Positions 7,885 through 16,803 of a DNA stretch of 64,000 nucleotides are shown piece after piece. The stretch spans positions 62,001 to 126,000 of the forward strand of contig WHSZ01000006.1 in NCBI GenBank assembly GCA_009379845.1, in the 5' to 3' direction. The stretch comes from Pseudonocardiaceae bacterium (GTDB lineage: Bacteria; Actinomycetota; Actinomycetes; Mycobacteriales; Pseudonocardiaceae). The translations under genes were made by a program, and so were the position numbers. The notes under the pieces were generated by a model. That model saw nothing but the letters and a program-made list of their open reading frames with translations. It searched no databases and had not been told where the DNA came from. How positions within the stretch are numbered: position 1 is the first letter of the stretch; every line of letters begins with the position of its first letter.

Positions 7885-9333
7885 ATGACTTCAGCCGAGC
7901 CGGAAGGCGCCCCAGAACGCCAGTTGCGGATGTACGGCGGTGCATGGGCTGGTGCGATCCCGCTAGCCATCATGGTTGCTGTCATGGTCTGGTTGTCCAT
8001 CGCAGAAAAGGCGGCGGTGGAGGCCTTCTGGGTCGGCGGCGTGCTGGCCATCATTGTCGGCCTGCTGATTGCCAGAACCAAGGGCGAGTATTCGCTTGCG
8101 GTGCTTCGTGGTTTGGGTAATCGAAGCGGAATTGTGATCATCGCTGCGTTCATATTCGCGGGCGTGTTCGGTCAGCTGATGGTGACTGGTGGGTTGGTCG
8201 AAGGCCTCCTGTGGTTCGGCCTGGAGACCGGTGTGCAGGGGGCGCTGTTCACGGGACTCGCCTTCGTCGCCGCCATGATCTTCGCCGTCGCTACCGGCAC
8301 AAGTGTTGGCACCGTCGTCTCGTTGATTCCTGTTCTCTATCCTGCCGGCGTTTTTCTGGGCGCAGATCCGATGATGCTTGGCGCCGCCGTCCTGTCAGGT
8401 GCCGCGTTCGGTGACAATCTCGCTCCCGTATCCGACACGACAATCGTCTCGGCTTACACCCAGGACGCGAAGATGGGTGACGTAGTTCGGACCCGCTTCC
8501 CACTGGCCATAAGCGCGGCAGCGTTGTCGCTTCCCGTTCTGCTGATCTTCGGTGGCGGTCATCAGGTCAGAGACCTGCCCGAACTCGAGGCTGATTCCGA
8601 TCCGACCGGCCTGCTCATCCTTGGCGCAGTCGTAGTCGTGATCGTGTCGTCCGTGTACTTCGGCAGGCACGTAATCGAGTCCCTCATTTGGGGAAGCTTG
8701 AGCGCCGCGGCAATCGCCCTCGTCAGTGGAACGATGTCGCCGGGAGACTTGTTCCGTATCCCAGAAGAGAGGGGAGACTCAACCGGCGCGATCCAGGACG
8801 GTATCGACGGAGTTACCGGCGCCATCGTCTTCGTCTTGCTCATCCTCGCGGTCACGCAGGTCCTGATTGAGACAGGAATCATGGACAGGGTGCTCCGCGT
8901 AACCGAGCGGCACGCGGCGAAGTCCGTTCGGCAAGCGGAGCTTACCAGCGCCTCGGTCACCATGCTCGCGACGATTCCGTTGTCAACGCTGTCCGCATCC
9001 ATGTTCTTGGTTGGACCAACCTTGGTGAAGCCTTTAGGGCAACGGTTCAATCTCGCACCGGCGCGGAGGGCGAACCTTATGGATTGCTCGGCGAACAGCC
9101 TCTTCTACATGATGCCGTGGCACAACGCGGTGATCGTGTGGTACGCAACTCTCCAAACGGCGGCTGAGTCCTATGACCTTCCGTTGCCCTCGATCTATTC
9201 CGCGTTCGCGAATCCCTACTCGTGGGCGATCCTTCTCGTCATCCTGGTCTCAATCCTTACCGGATGGAACCGCAAGTACGACGTGCCCGGCAGCCCACGA
9301 GAGCCAGCGGGCGAACAAGCAGCGGACGGCTGA
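7885..9333 (+). CDS. NhaC-type Na+/H+ antiporter family permease
   Basis: A 482-residue polytopic membrane protein with about 12 hydrophobic segments. Family motifs include FAVATGTSVGTVVSLIPVLY and SGAAFGDNLAPVSDTTIVSA, the conserved ion-binding loop of the NhaC/ion-transporter superfamily, plus DCSANSLFYMMPWHNAV near the C terminus. Family members exchange sodium for protons or carry small organic acids. Placed among amino-acid enzymes, it may import or exchange the substrate rather than only regulate pH; that is inference. ATG 7885 follows GGAAGGAAGG. Confidence 0.85.
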   Translation: MTSAEPEGAPERQLRMYGGAWAGAIPLAIMVAVMVWLSIAEKAAVEAFWVGGVLAIIVGLLIARTKGEYSLAVLRGLGNRSGIVIIAAFIFAGVFGQLMVTGGLVEGLLWFGLETGVQGALFTGLAFVAAMIFAVATGTSVGTVVSLIPVLYPAGVFLGADPMMLGAAVLSGAAFGDNLAPVSDTTIVSAYTQDAKMGDVVRTRFPLAISAAALSLPVLLIFGGGHQVRDLPELEADSDPTGLLILGAVVVVIVSSVYFGRHVIESLIWGSLSAAAIALVSGTMSPGDLFRIPEERGDSTGAIQDGIDGVTGAIVFVLLILAVTQVLIETGIMDRVLRVTERHAAKSVRQAELTSASVTMLATIPLSTLSASMFLVGPTLVKPLGQRFNLAPARRANLMDCSANSLFYMMPWHNAVIVWYATLQTAAESYDLPLPSIYSAFANPYSWAILLVILVSILTGWNRKYDVPGSPREPAGEQAADG

Positions 9334-9367
9334 CTTCGTACATGACCCAGCAGGGAAAGGTTTGATC

Positions 9368-10507
9368 TTGTCAACCAGTTACGACGTCGCCGTTGTCGGG
9401 CTAGGCGCGATGGGCAGTGCCGCGACGTATCACCTGGCACGCCGGGGTATTCGGGTGCTGGCCTTGGAGGCCAACACCCCCGGCACGGCTCTGGGTTCCT
9501 CGCACGGTCTCAGCCGCATCATCCGTGAGGCGCATCCTGAGGGAGACGAGTACGTTCCGCTGGTACAGCACGCATACGGTCTTTGGGAAGAGCTCGCGGA
9601 AGAGACCGGAAGGCAACTCCTCGTCGCTAATGGCGGGCTTGCGATTGGCCGCAGGGACAGCGCTCACGTCCAAGGACGACTTGACAGCGCACGCCGTCAC
9701 GACCTGCGGCACGAGCTGCTGTCCGCTCAAGAGGTCAATTACCGGTACCCGGCGTTCACACTCCCTGACGAACTGGTTGCCTACTTCGACCCGAGAGCCG
9801 GTGTGCTCGCACCGGAAGCGTGTATCGCCGCGCATCTGGAGGTCGCCATCCGGCATGGCGCCGACCTCCGGTACGGCGAACCCGTCCTGGAGTGGCGACC
9901 GAACGGCGATGGTGTGCGGCTGAAGACCGACCGGGAGACCTATCACGCGGGCCGTCTGGCCGTGACAACCGGACCATGGGCCGGCGAGCTGCTGGCGGAT
10001 CTCCACTTACCACTCACGACCGAGCGAATCGTCAACGCGCACTTCGACGTGCTTCGACCGGAGGACTTCACCGCGGAAAACTGTCCCGTGTACCAACTCT
10101 CGGTCGGTGAAGGCTACTACTACGGGTTCCCGGCGTTCCCTGGCCAAGGCATCAAGCTCGGCGCCTACAACGATTGTGAGAGCTGCACGCCGGAGACCAT
10201 TCGCCGAACCGTCGACGCGGCCGAGGTGGGAGATATCCGGAATACGTTCGATCGCTATCTGCCAGCCGCGGTCGGCGCAGCGCGGTGGGCACTGACCTGC
10301 ATGTACACCAGCACACCTGATGGTCATTTCATCATCGACCACCATCCGGCCTCCGAGCATGTGCTGTGTGCCGTCGGATTTGGTGGCCGGGGGTTCAAGT
10401 TCTCGAGCGTGGTGGGCGAGATTGTGGCTGACCTCGCGATAACCGGACGCACCGGACATCCGATCGAGTTCCTGTCCGCTACACGTTTCGGCCGAGTGTC
10501 GGCATGA
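9368..10507 (+). CDS. SolA-like FAD-dependent N-methyl amino acid / sarcosine oxidase
   Basis: A flavoprotein of about 379 residues related to monomeric sarcosine oxidase and N-methyltryptophan oxidase, which oxidatively demethylate secondary amino acids with release of H2O2. The N-terminal FAD-binding Rossmann motif is VAVVGLGAMGSAATYHLARRG. The C-terminal stretch with CMYTSTPDGHFIIDHHP contains the Cys that carries covalent flavin in this family. The start is judged to be TTG 9368, seven bases after AGGGAAAGG (9352-9360); TTG 9362 is an alternative, and the open frame reaches back into the antiporter gene without similarity. An N-methyl or other secondary D/L-amino acid is the likely substrate. 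Confidence 0.82.
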   Translation: MSTSYDVAVVGLGAMGSAATYHLARRGIRVLALEANTPGTALGSSHGLSRIIREAHPEGDEYVPLVQHAYGLWEELAEETGRQLLVANGGLAIGRRDSAHVQGRLDSARRHDLRHELLSAQEVNYRYPAFTLPDELVAYFDPRAGVLAPEACIAAHLEVAIRHGADLRYGEPVLEWRPNGDGVRLKTDRETYHAGRLAVTTGPWAGELLADLHLPLTTERIVNAHFDVLRPEDFTAENCPVYQLSVGEGYYYGFPAFPGQGIKLGAYNDCESCTPETIRRTVDAAEVGDIRNTFDRYLPAAVGAARWALTCMYTSTPDGHFIIDHHPASEHVLCAVGFGGRGFKFSSVVGEIVADLAITGRTGHPIEFLSATRFGRVSA

Positions 10508-10533
10508 CGCCTGGCCTACCAGGAGGAGGACCA

Positions 10534-11805
10534 TTGTCGAGTGATGTTGTCGCCGAGCCTCGTACGCCGCTGTTGCCGTACACCCGCGGAGAAATCCTGA
10601 AGGACACAGCGGACGACTATCGAAAACTGCAAGAGGCGTGGCGACTGATCAGACACAGGGTTGCTGAACATGGACGCGGCTCGATCCACAATCTCTCCGG
10701 TCTGGAGCGGTCGTTACATGTCGAAACAGAGGACCGGGACCTCCTGGACGACGAACTGGCGCCGGCCTTCAGCCTGGAAGAACTCACCCGCCTTGCCCTG
10801 ACGCATTTCGGTGGCTCGCCCGAGAATCACGACGTTGCTGTCACCAACCGGCTCAGCGGCGCCCTGCTCGCGTCCACTTTGGTCATGGTGCGGCCTGGGC
10901 AGACAGTCATCGGAGTGTCAGCAAGGCACAGCCATCCGGCCGTCAGCAGAGCAGCCGACGTGGCCGGTGCGAAGTTTATCGACACATCTGGACTGGAACA
11001 GTTCCGGGCGGCACTGCGGGCCAACGACAACGTCGCTCTCGTCGTCATCACCCGCTTGAGTGTGACGTACGAGCTCCTGTCCACGGACGACCTGTCACGG
11101 ATCGTGGAACTCGCGCAGCAGAGGAATGTCAGGATTCTTGTCGACGACGCCGGCGGCGCCCGGATCGGTCCTGCCGTATTCGACCAGCCTCGTCTGCTCG
11201 AGCTCGGTATCGATGTCGGAGCCACCGGCTTGGACAAGTACGGCACGACCGGACCGCGGCTGGGGTTGATCGGAGGCGAACGCGAACTCGTAGGCCGCAT
11301 ACGAAGTCGAATCTTCGAGCTGGCGCTCGAAGCGCGGCCGATGCTGTATCCGGCGGTGGTGCATTCGTTGCGGCAGTACGATCCTGAGCGTGTACGCGAG
11401 CTGGTTCGCACCACCATGGAGTTCACCGAAGAGCTGAAGAAGCGACTGCGCGAGCGAGTGGTCGAAACTCCTGTTATCTGCAAGCTCACCGCCGAGGACA
11501 TCCTTCAGGAAGGAATGGACCGAGCCGGGATCACGGTGCCGCCGATCGTTCCCTACGAGGCAACCGCCTGCTTCGCGATGCTGTTGCTTCGAGACCACGG
11601 GGTCCTGACCGTGCACTTCGCTGGCCTTCCGCCCGGCACATCCGCGCTACTGATCAAGTTCCTTCCGCCGGAGAAGCTCGCGAGCTTCGGCGGTACAGCG
11701 AAGCTCGTCGACGCGATCGATTCCTGCCTCACAATTCTGGGCGAGCACTATCTGCGTCACCCGGATGAGATTCCTCGGCTCCTCTTTGGGGCCCAGTCAG
11801 TGTGA
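10534..11805 (+). CDS. SelA-like PLP-dependent enzyme (aminotransferase/ammonia-lyase type)
   Basis: A fold-type I PLP protein of about 423 residues resembling the SelA / D-glucosaminate-6-phosphate ammonia-lyase group. The probable PLP lysine is in DVGATGLDKYGTTGPRLG, preceded by the cofactor-binding aspartates in VRILVDDAGGARIGP. No selenocysteine machinery is nearby, so a small-molecule lyase or epimerase role is more likely than tRNA modification. The start is probably TTG 10534, five bases after AGGAGGAGG (10521-10529). ATG 10504, which overlaps the upstream stop, is also in frame but has no comparable ribosome binding site. Last gene of the amino-acid unit. Confidence 0.7.
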   Translation: MSSDVVAEPRTPLLPYTRGEILKDTADDYRKLQEAWRLIRHRVAEHGRGSIHNLSGLERSLHVETEDRDLLDDELAPAFSLEELTRLALTHFGGSPENHDVAVTNRLSGALLASTLVMVRPGQTVIGVSARHSHPAVSRAADVAGAKFIDTSGLEQFRAALRANDNVALVVITRLSVTYELLSTDDLSRIVELAQQRNVRILVDDAGGARIGPAVFDQPRLLELGIDVGATGLDKYGTTGPRLGLIGGERELVGRIRSRIFELALEARPMLYPAVVHSLRQYDPERVRELVRTTMEFTEELKKRLRERVVETPVICKLTAEDILQEGMDRAGITVPPIVPYEATACFAMLLLRDHGVLTVHFAGLPPGTSALLIKFLPPEKLASFGGTAKLVDAIDSCLTILGEHYLRHPDEIPRLLFGAQSV

Positions 11806-11963
11806 CCGCACCGCGTCTTAGACGAGTCCCATCGCGCGAGTTCGCCTGCCGATCGAAACTCCACGATGAGGAAACGCTTGCGCGTGTGCTCGGCGAATTC
11901 GTGTACTGACGCACGTTACGTGATGTAGGTGGCCAGTACCGGCGCAATGTGTGGCGCTGCGGG

Positions 11964-12647
11964 TCAGGCGCCGGTGCTGGTCGTCGCCGGCAGCCCCACG
12001 ACCGACGCGGTAGTGGCCAGCACGACGTCGTGCGCACGCTTGCCGTTGAACCCGCGGATACGGCCCGCGGTCGCCAGCTCGAAGCCGTCGATCAGGGTGA
12101 GGATCATGTCCACCACCTGCTCGGTGGGCATCGCCGGGCTGAACACGCCTTGCTGGACACCCTGCTCGATGGCATCCCGTAGTGGGGCCCGCCAGCCCTC
12201 GTAGACGCGTTCCATCACGCTGCGCAGACCCGGATCGCGAGCGGATGCCGCGGAGAATTCCAGCCAGACGGTGCACCGGTCGCGGAACCCGTCGGTCACG
12301 GTGGCGTAGGAGACGAGCGCCTCGATGCGTTGCCACGGGGAGGCGCCGGTCTGCGCGGCACTCTCCAACTCGGCGATAACCCGCTCGCCCTGGTAGGCGA
12401 ACGCCCGCTGCATCAGCGTGCTGCGCGTGTCGAAGTAGTGCTGCAGGCTGCCGACGGACACGCCGGCCTCCGCTGCGACGTCCCGCAGCCGGACTTTCTC
12501 GAAGCCCCGGACACCGACGAGCTTCACCACGCAACGCAGGATGTGCTCCTGCAGCTCGGCGCCGCTGCGGTCCGCGGCTCGTCCAGTCCCTGCCACCTTC
12601 ACCCTGCCGACAGCTCCCCTCGTCACGGCCGGACCGCTGAGTCGCAT
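11964..12647 (-). CDS. TetR-family transcriptional regulator
   Basis: A 227-residue repressor. The helix-turn-helix lies at residues about 48-75 (VRLRDVAAEAGVSVGSLQHYFDT), followed by an alpha-helical ligand-binding domain. It is divergent from the symporter / flavoenzyme operon at 12772, with a 124-bp gap holding a good promoter, so it most likely represses that operon until substrate is present. The N-terminal 25 residues are basic and may not be translated if a later start is used. Ligand unknown. Confidence 0.85.
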   Translation of the reverse strand: MRLSGPAVTRGAVGRVKVAGTGRAADRSGAELQEHILRCVVKLVGVRGFEKVRLRDVAAEAGVSVGSLQHYFDTRSTLMQRAFAYQGERVIAELESAAQTGASPWQRIEALVSYATVTDGFRDRCTVWLEFSAASARDPGLRSVMERVYEGWRAPLRDAIEQGVQQGVFSPAMPTEQVVDMILTLIDGFELATAGRIRGFNGKRAHDVVLATTASVVGLPATTSTGA

Positions 12648-12683
12648 GTTAATTCAATCGTACAGCCACGCCCCGAGAAAGTA

Positions 12684-12713
12684 TTGACGACCGCATTCAA
12701 TTCCCAATAATGT
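12684..12713 (+). promoter_or_regulatory. Sigma70-type promoter of the symporter operon
   Basis: TTGACG (12684-12689) and TAATGT (12708-12713) are separated by 18 bp. The unusually AT-rich surroundings lie between the divergent TetR gene and the first gene of the operon. TTCAATC/TTCAATT repeats at about 12651 and 12696 could be TetR half-sites. Confidence 0.45.
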
Positions 12714-12771
12714 CGTATTAATGCTCACCTGAGCGATGGTCAGATGCACCCTCAAGGAAGAGAGCCGGCAC

Positions 12772-12876
12772 ATGACCGCAGCGCTCGGCGTTGTCCTGTA
12801 TTACGCCCTGGTCCCGCTGGTTGTCGCCACAATCGCTTACGTCGTCGTCCGGCGCTCGTACGGAGGTGACAAATGA
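12772..12876 (+). CDS. Small single-span membrane peptide, symporter partner
   Basis: A 34-residue protein: a hydrophobic segment (VVLYYALVPLVVATIAYVVV) followed by a basic tail (RRSYGGDK), giving one membrane span with the C terminus inside by the positive-inside rule. Its ATG follows GGAAGAGAGCC, and its TGA overlaps the start of the symporter gene in ATGA, so the two are translationally coupled. Tiny membrane proteins encoded just ahead of sodium:solute symporters are known as small accessory subunits, and this has the right size, topology and position. Its effect on transport is inferred from context. Confidence 0.72.
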   Translation: MTAALGVVLYYALVPLVVATIAYVVVRRSYGGDK

Positions 12877-14486
12877 TCTTCGCGGGCGCTGTTTCGGCAA
12901 GTTTTCTGCTGTATCTCGCGATTGGAGTTATCGCTGGCCGAAAGGTACGCACGAAGTCGGACTATTTCGTCGCCGGCCGGCGTGCCCCGACGCTTCTCGT
13001 CACCGGTTCGCTCGTCGCGTCCTTTCTGAGCACTGTCGCGTTCATGGGCGAGGTCGGCTTCGCCTACGACGGGTATCCGATCCTCATGCTCGTACTCACC
13101 CCGCTGAACGCGTCGGGGTATGTGCTCGGTGTGCTGCTGTTCGGGCGTTACCTGCGCCGGTCCGAGGCGCTGACCGTGCCGGAGTTCTTCGGTCGGCGGT
13201 TCGGCTCGCGGGGATTGCAGGCGGTCGCCGGGGTAACGGTCGTGATCGGCATTGGCGCCTACCTGATCGCGGTCACCCAGGGCGCCAGCCTGGTGATCTC
13301 GGGAATCCTGGATATCCCATTCGAGGTCGCACTGCCGCTGATCTGGCTGGTGTACACGGCGTTCACGTTCTTCTCCGGCTCGCCGGGCGTGCTGCTCACC
13401 GACACGGTCATGTTCTTCGTATTCGTCACCGCGGGCGTGGCCGGCATGGGGTACCTGATCTGGTCGGCCGGCGGTCCGGGGGCGGCTGCGCAGCGGCTCA
13501 CCGACCTTCCCGCCAAGCCGGGCATGCTGTCCTGGCACGGCGTGCTCGAGGGTGATGCCGCCCAGTTCGGCTCGGCGGCGGAGGCGCTCATCTGGGCGAT
13601 CACACTCGGCATTGTCTGGATGACGATCGTGGCGGTCAGCCCGTGGCAGAGCAGCCGCTACCTGATGGCCAAGGACGAGCACACGGCGATCCGCTCGGGG
13701 CTGACCGCGATGCTGACGATGCTGGTGCTCTACGTGTTCCTGATGCTCGGTGGTGCCGCGATTAACCTGTTCAACCCCGCGGTCAGCCCGTCCGAGACGG
13801 CGTTCATCTGGGCCGCCGAGAACGTGCTGCCACTCGGCATCGGCGTGCTCGTCATCGTCGGTATCGCCGCGGCGGCGCTGTCCTCGGCGTCGACCTTCCT
13901 GTCACTGATCGGCTTCAGCGTGGTGCACGACATCGCTCCCGCGCTACGCCGTGGCACCGCAGCCGCCGCGACCGATGGCGGGGTGCGGGCGAGTCGCGTC
14001 GTCATGCTGGCCACGGGTGCGGTGGTACTCGGCATCACCTTCGTCGCGCCGCCCGCCGTGCTGACCATCGGCTACTTCGCGGCCACCCTGTTCGCCGCGT
14101 CGTGGGGCCCGATCGCGGTGCTGTCCATCTACTCGGACCGCGTCACCCGGCGCGGCGCGATCTTCGGCATGGTGTCCGGGTTCGTGGTCGCGTTCGCGCT
14201 GCAAGGTCTTGTCGAGTTCGGTGGCCTGAGCATGCCCGTGTGGGCCGATCCGGTGCTGCTCAGTTTCGTGATCAGCCTGCTGGGCGTGCTCGTCGGCAGC
14301 GCCACCGAGCGCCCTGACCCGGCGGGCATCGCATTTCGCCGGTCGTTGCGCCAGGTGCCGGAAGCCGAGCGCTCGCGCGTCAAGCTGCGCCGGACATCGC
14401 GCTACCTGCTGGGGGCGGTGCCGTGCGCGGTGCTGCTGGCCGGCTTGCTGGTGTTCCTGTACTACGTCCCCGTCGCCCAGTCCTAG
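12873..14486 (+). CDS. Sodium:solute symporter family transporter
   Basis: A 537-residue transporter with about 13 hydrophobic segments. Typical SSS-family features are AGRKVRTKSDYFVAGRRAP near the N terminus, SFLSTVAFMGEVGFAYDG, and WMTIVAVSPWQSSRYLMAKDE in the middle. It uses a sodium gradient to import an organic solute; known substrates of the family include proline, pantothenate, sugars and betaines. The start overlaps the small membrane peptide gene, and the flavoenzyme gene begins about 12 bp after its stop. The likely cargo is the substrate of that enzyme, perhaps a methylated amine or betaine (inference). Confidence 0.9.
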   Translation: MIFAGAVSASFLLYLAIGVIAGRKVRTKSDYFVAGRRAPTLLVTGSLVASFLSTVAFMGEVGFAYDGYPILMLVLTPLNASGYVLGVLLFGRYLRRSEALTVPEFFGRRFGSRGLQAVAGVTVVIGIGAYLIAVTQGASLVISGILDIPFEVALPLIWLVYTAFTFFSGSPGVLLTDTVMFFVFVTAGVAGMGYLIWSAGGPGAAAQRLTDLPAKPGMLSWHGVLEGDAAQFGSAAEALIWAITLGIVWMTIVAVSPWQSSRYLMAKDEHTAIRSGLTAMLTMLVLYVFLMLGGAAINLFNPAVSPSETAFIWAAENVLPLGIGVLVIVGIAAAALSSASTFLSLIGFSVVHDIAPALRRGTAAAATDGGVRASRVVMLATGAVVLGITFVAPPAVLTIGYFAATLFAASWGPIAVLSIYSDRVTRRGAIFGMVSGFVVAFALQGLVEFGGLSMPVWADPVLLSFVISLLGVLVGSATERPDPAGIAFRRSLRQVPEAERSRVKLRRTSRYLLGAVPCAVLLAGLLVFLYYVPVAQS

Positions 14487-14498
14487 GTAGGTGTGCTG

Positions 14499-16586
14499 GT
14501 GGCTGAAACGCCGTATCCGAACCTGTTCTCTCCGGTCACCATCGGACCCGTGGCGCTGCGGAACCGGATCATGTCCAGTGGCCACCAGACCTCGCTGACC
14601 GCTCACCACCTGCCGACCGAGGATTTCATCGCCTACCACCGGGAACGTGCCGAGGGTGGGGCCGGGCTGATCGTGCTGGAAGCGCACGCCGCGCACCACA
14701 CGGCCATCAACACGCCACTGGCGATCGATGGCACGCATCCGGAACTAGCGAGCTGGCATGCGGAGCTGGTGCGCCGGATCAGGCCGACCGAAGCCCGGGT
14801 GTTCGCGCAGATCTTCCATAACGGCAGCGAGGCGTACACGGAGAGCTATGCGCCGCCGGTGGTCGGTCCGTCCGCGGTGCCCACCGAGCGGTTCCACCTG
14901 ATGCCCCGCGAGCTCGACGACATGGAGATCGAGGAGATCATCGATTCGTTCGCTGGCACCGCGGAGAACCTCAGACGGGCCGATATCGACGGGGTGGAGC
15001 TCGGTGGCTCGCACGGCTACCTGCTCGCGCAGTTCTGGTCGCCGCGGTCCAACCTGCGGCGGGATCGTTGGGGTGGTGACTTCGACGGTCGGATGCGGCT
15101 CGCCCGGGAGGTGATCCGCCGGGTGTATGAGGTCACCGCCGGGAAGATGGCGCTCGGAATGCGAATCTCGATCGGCTCCGAGGACGGCGAAGGGCTGTCC
15201 GAGGAGGAGTCGCTCGAGGTCGTCGCGGACCTGGCCGCGCTGGACATGGTGGACTACTGGAGCGTCGTAGTTGGGTCCTCACGGACGCAGGCGGGTTCGT
15301 CGTACATCGTGCCGCCGGCCTCGGAGCCCGTCGAGGCGATACTCGGCAGGGCGGCGCGGGTGCGCGAGCTGACCGGCATGCCCGTGATGGTCACCTCCCG
15401 GGTCAACACAGCCGAGCTGGCGGACGGCGCCGTTGGCGCGGGCCAGGCGGATGTCGTGGGCATGACGCGCGCCCTGATCGCCGACCCGTGGTTGCCGAGC
15501 AAGCTGCGGGGTGGCGAGGGCTCGGGCGGCGAGGGCCTGGGTGGCGCGGGCCTGGGTGGCGCGGGAACCGTCATCCCGTGCATCGCGTGCAACCAGGGAT
15601 GCATCGGCCGGTACCAGCAACACCAGCCGATCCGCTGCACGGTCAACCCGGTGACCGGCCGGGAGCGCGAACTGTCCCACTTGGCTGGCACCGACGCCAG
15701 CACCACCGCCTTGGGCGGCAACGGATCCAGCAATGCCTCCGGTGAAGACAGACCCGGTAGTGCCTCCGGCGGCGGGGGGCAGGAGGTGCTGGTGATCGGG
15801 GGCGGGCCGGCCGGCATCAGCGCGGCACTGGAGGCAGCGCGGCGAGGTCACCAGGTTCGGCTGATGGAGCAACGGAACCGGCTCGGCGGGCAGTTGCTCG
15901 AGGTCGCGGAGGTTCCGCACAAGCGGCACTTCCCGGACTGGCCGATCGCGATGGGGGAGGAGCTCGCCCGGCTCGGGGTGGACGTCCGGCTCGGTGAACG
16001 GTTCACCGTGGGCTCCTCGGACGCGACGGGCTACGACGCGATCGTGGTGGCCACCGGCGCCGAGGCGTACCTGCCGCCGGTCCCACTGGAGGGCGGCGTC
16101 CCGGTACTCACCGACCGTGCCGCGCTGTCGGGCGGCGCCGCGCTGCTCGGTCCGGTGCTGGTACTCGACTGGGAGCGTCGCTGGTCGGGCATCGAGGTCG
16201 CCGAGGTGCTCGCCGCGCGGGGGCTGCCGGTGGAGCTCGTCTCGGCCTCCTCCGCCGTCGCGGAGGGGGTGCAGCAGTACATCCGCAACCGGGCGTTGGC
16301 CCGGCTGGACCGGCACGGGGTCGCGATCACCACCGGTTACCGGCTGACCGGCATCGACGGAGACGCGGTGTGTCTCGAACAGGTGTTCAGCAGGCGCGCG
16401 GTGCGGCGCACCGGCATCGGTGGGATCGTGCTGTGCTACGGCGGGGACGCCGGCGGCTCCCTCGAGTTGTACCGCTCGATCAGTGCCGGCGGGCCGACCG
16501 TGACCCGGGTCGGGGACGCGTTCGCACCACGCGCCCTGGAGGAAGCGATCTGGGAGGGCTTTCAGGTGGCGAGCGCGGTGGTGTGA
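14499..16586 (+). CDS. FadH/OYE-type NAD(P)H:flavin oxidoreductase (FMN, 4Fe-4S, FAD)
   Basis: A large flavoenzyme of about 695 residues. It has an N-terminal old-yellow-enzyme TIM barrel (NLFSPVTIGPVALRNRIMSS, then DGVELGGSHGYLLAQFWSP), a 4Fe-4S cysteine cluster (CIACNQGC... with a further Cys in IRCTVNP) and a C-terminal NAD(P)/FAD domain (VLVIGGGPAGISAALEAARRG). Relatives include 2,4-dienoyl-CoA reductase, trimethylamine dehydrogenase and N-methylproline demethylases. With a symporter and TetR gene it more likely demethylates an imported amine than reduces fatty acyl-CoA (inference). A glycine-rich repeat (residues about 340-360) and a Ser/Gly-rich linker (about 410-430) are unusual insertions. 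GTG 14499 lies seven bases after AGGTAGG; GTG 14493 is an alternative. Confidence 0.8.
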   Translation: MAETPYPNLFSPVTIGPVALRNRIMSSGHQTSLTAHHLPTEDFIAYHRERAEGGAGLIVLEAHAAHHTAINTPLAIDGTHPELASWHAELVRRIRPTEARVFAQIFHNGSEAYTESYAPPVVGPSAVPTERFHLMPRELDDMEIEEIIDSFAGTAENLRRADIDGVELGGSHGYLLAQFWSPRSNLRRDRWGGDFDGRMRLAREVIRRVYEVTAGKMALGMRISIGSEDGEGLSEEESLEVVADLAALDMVDYWSVVVGSSRTQAGSSYIVPPASEPVEAILGRAARVRELTGMPVMVTSRVNTAELADGAVGAGQADVVGMTRALIADPWLPSKLRGGEGSGGEGLGGAGLGGAGTVIPCIACNQGCIGRYQQHQPIRCTVNPVTGRERELSHLAGTDASTTALGGNGSSNASGEDRPGSASGGGGQEVLVIGGGPAGISAALEAARRGHQVRLMEQRNRLGGQLLEVAEVPHKRHFPDWPIAMGEELARLGVDVRLGERFTVGSSDATGYDAIVVATGAEAYLPPVPLEGGVPVLTDRAALSGGAALLGPVLVLDWERRWSGIEVAEVLAARGLPVELVSASSAVAEGVQQYIRNRALARLDRHGVAITTGYRLTGIDGDAVCLEQVFSRRAVRRTGIGGIVLCYGGDAGGSLELYRSISAGGPTVTRVGDAFAPRALEEAIWEGFQVASAVV

Positions 16587-16803
16587 CCCGGACGGGAAGA
16601 GCCGAGCGCCGAGTTCGCGGGCTTTCGCGCAGCAGCGAATGCACCATCGCCAACGTGGACAGCTACTCAGCGACGCCGAGCTACCCGACCGAGGCACCCG
16701 TGCCCCGCCGTCCCGTACCAGCCCGATGGTTGAGCGCCGCGGCAAGGGACTGTCGGCTGATCCTGCTCGCCGAACGCTGAGAACAACCGGCATCGCCCGG
16801 CGG
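16587..16803. other. Intergenic region between convergent genes
   Basis: This 217-bp stretch lies between the flavoenzyme and DsrE-like gene ends. I see no convincing coding sequence, RNA or strong terminator hairpin. Confidence 0.4.

Noticed and set aside
10534..11805. Selenocysteine synthase SelA
   Set aside because: No selB, selD or tRNA-Sec is near, and the neighbours are amino-acid catabolism genes; a small-molecule PLP enzyme is more likely.
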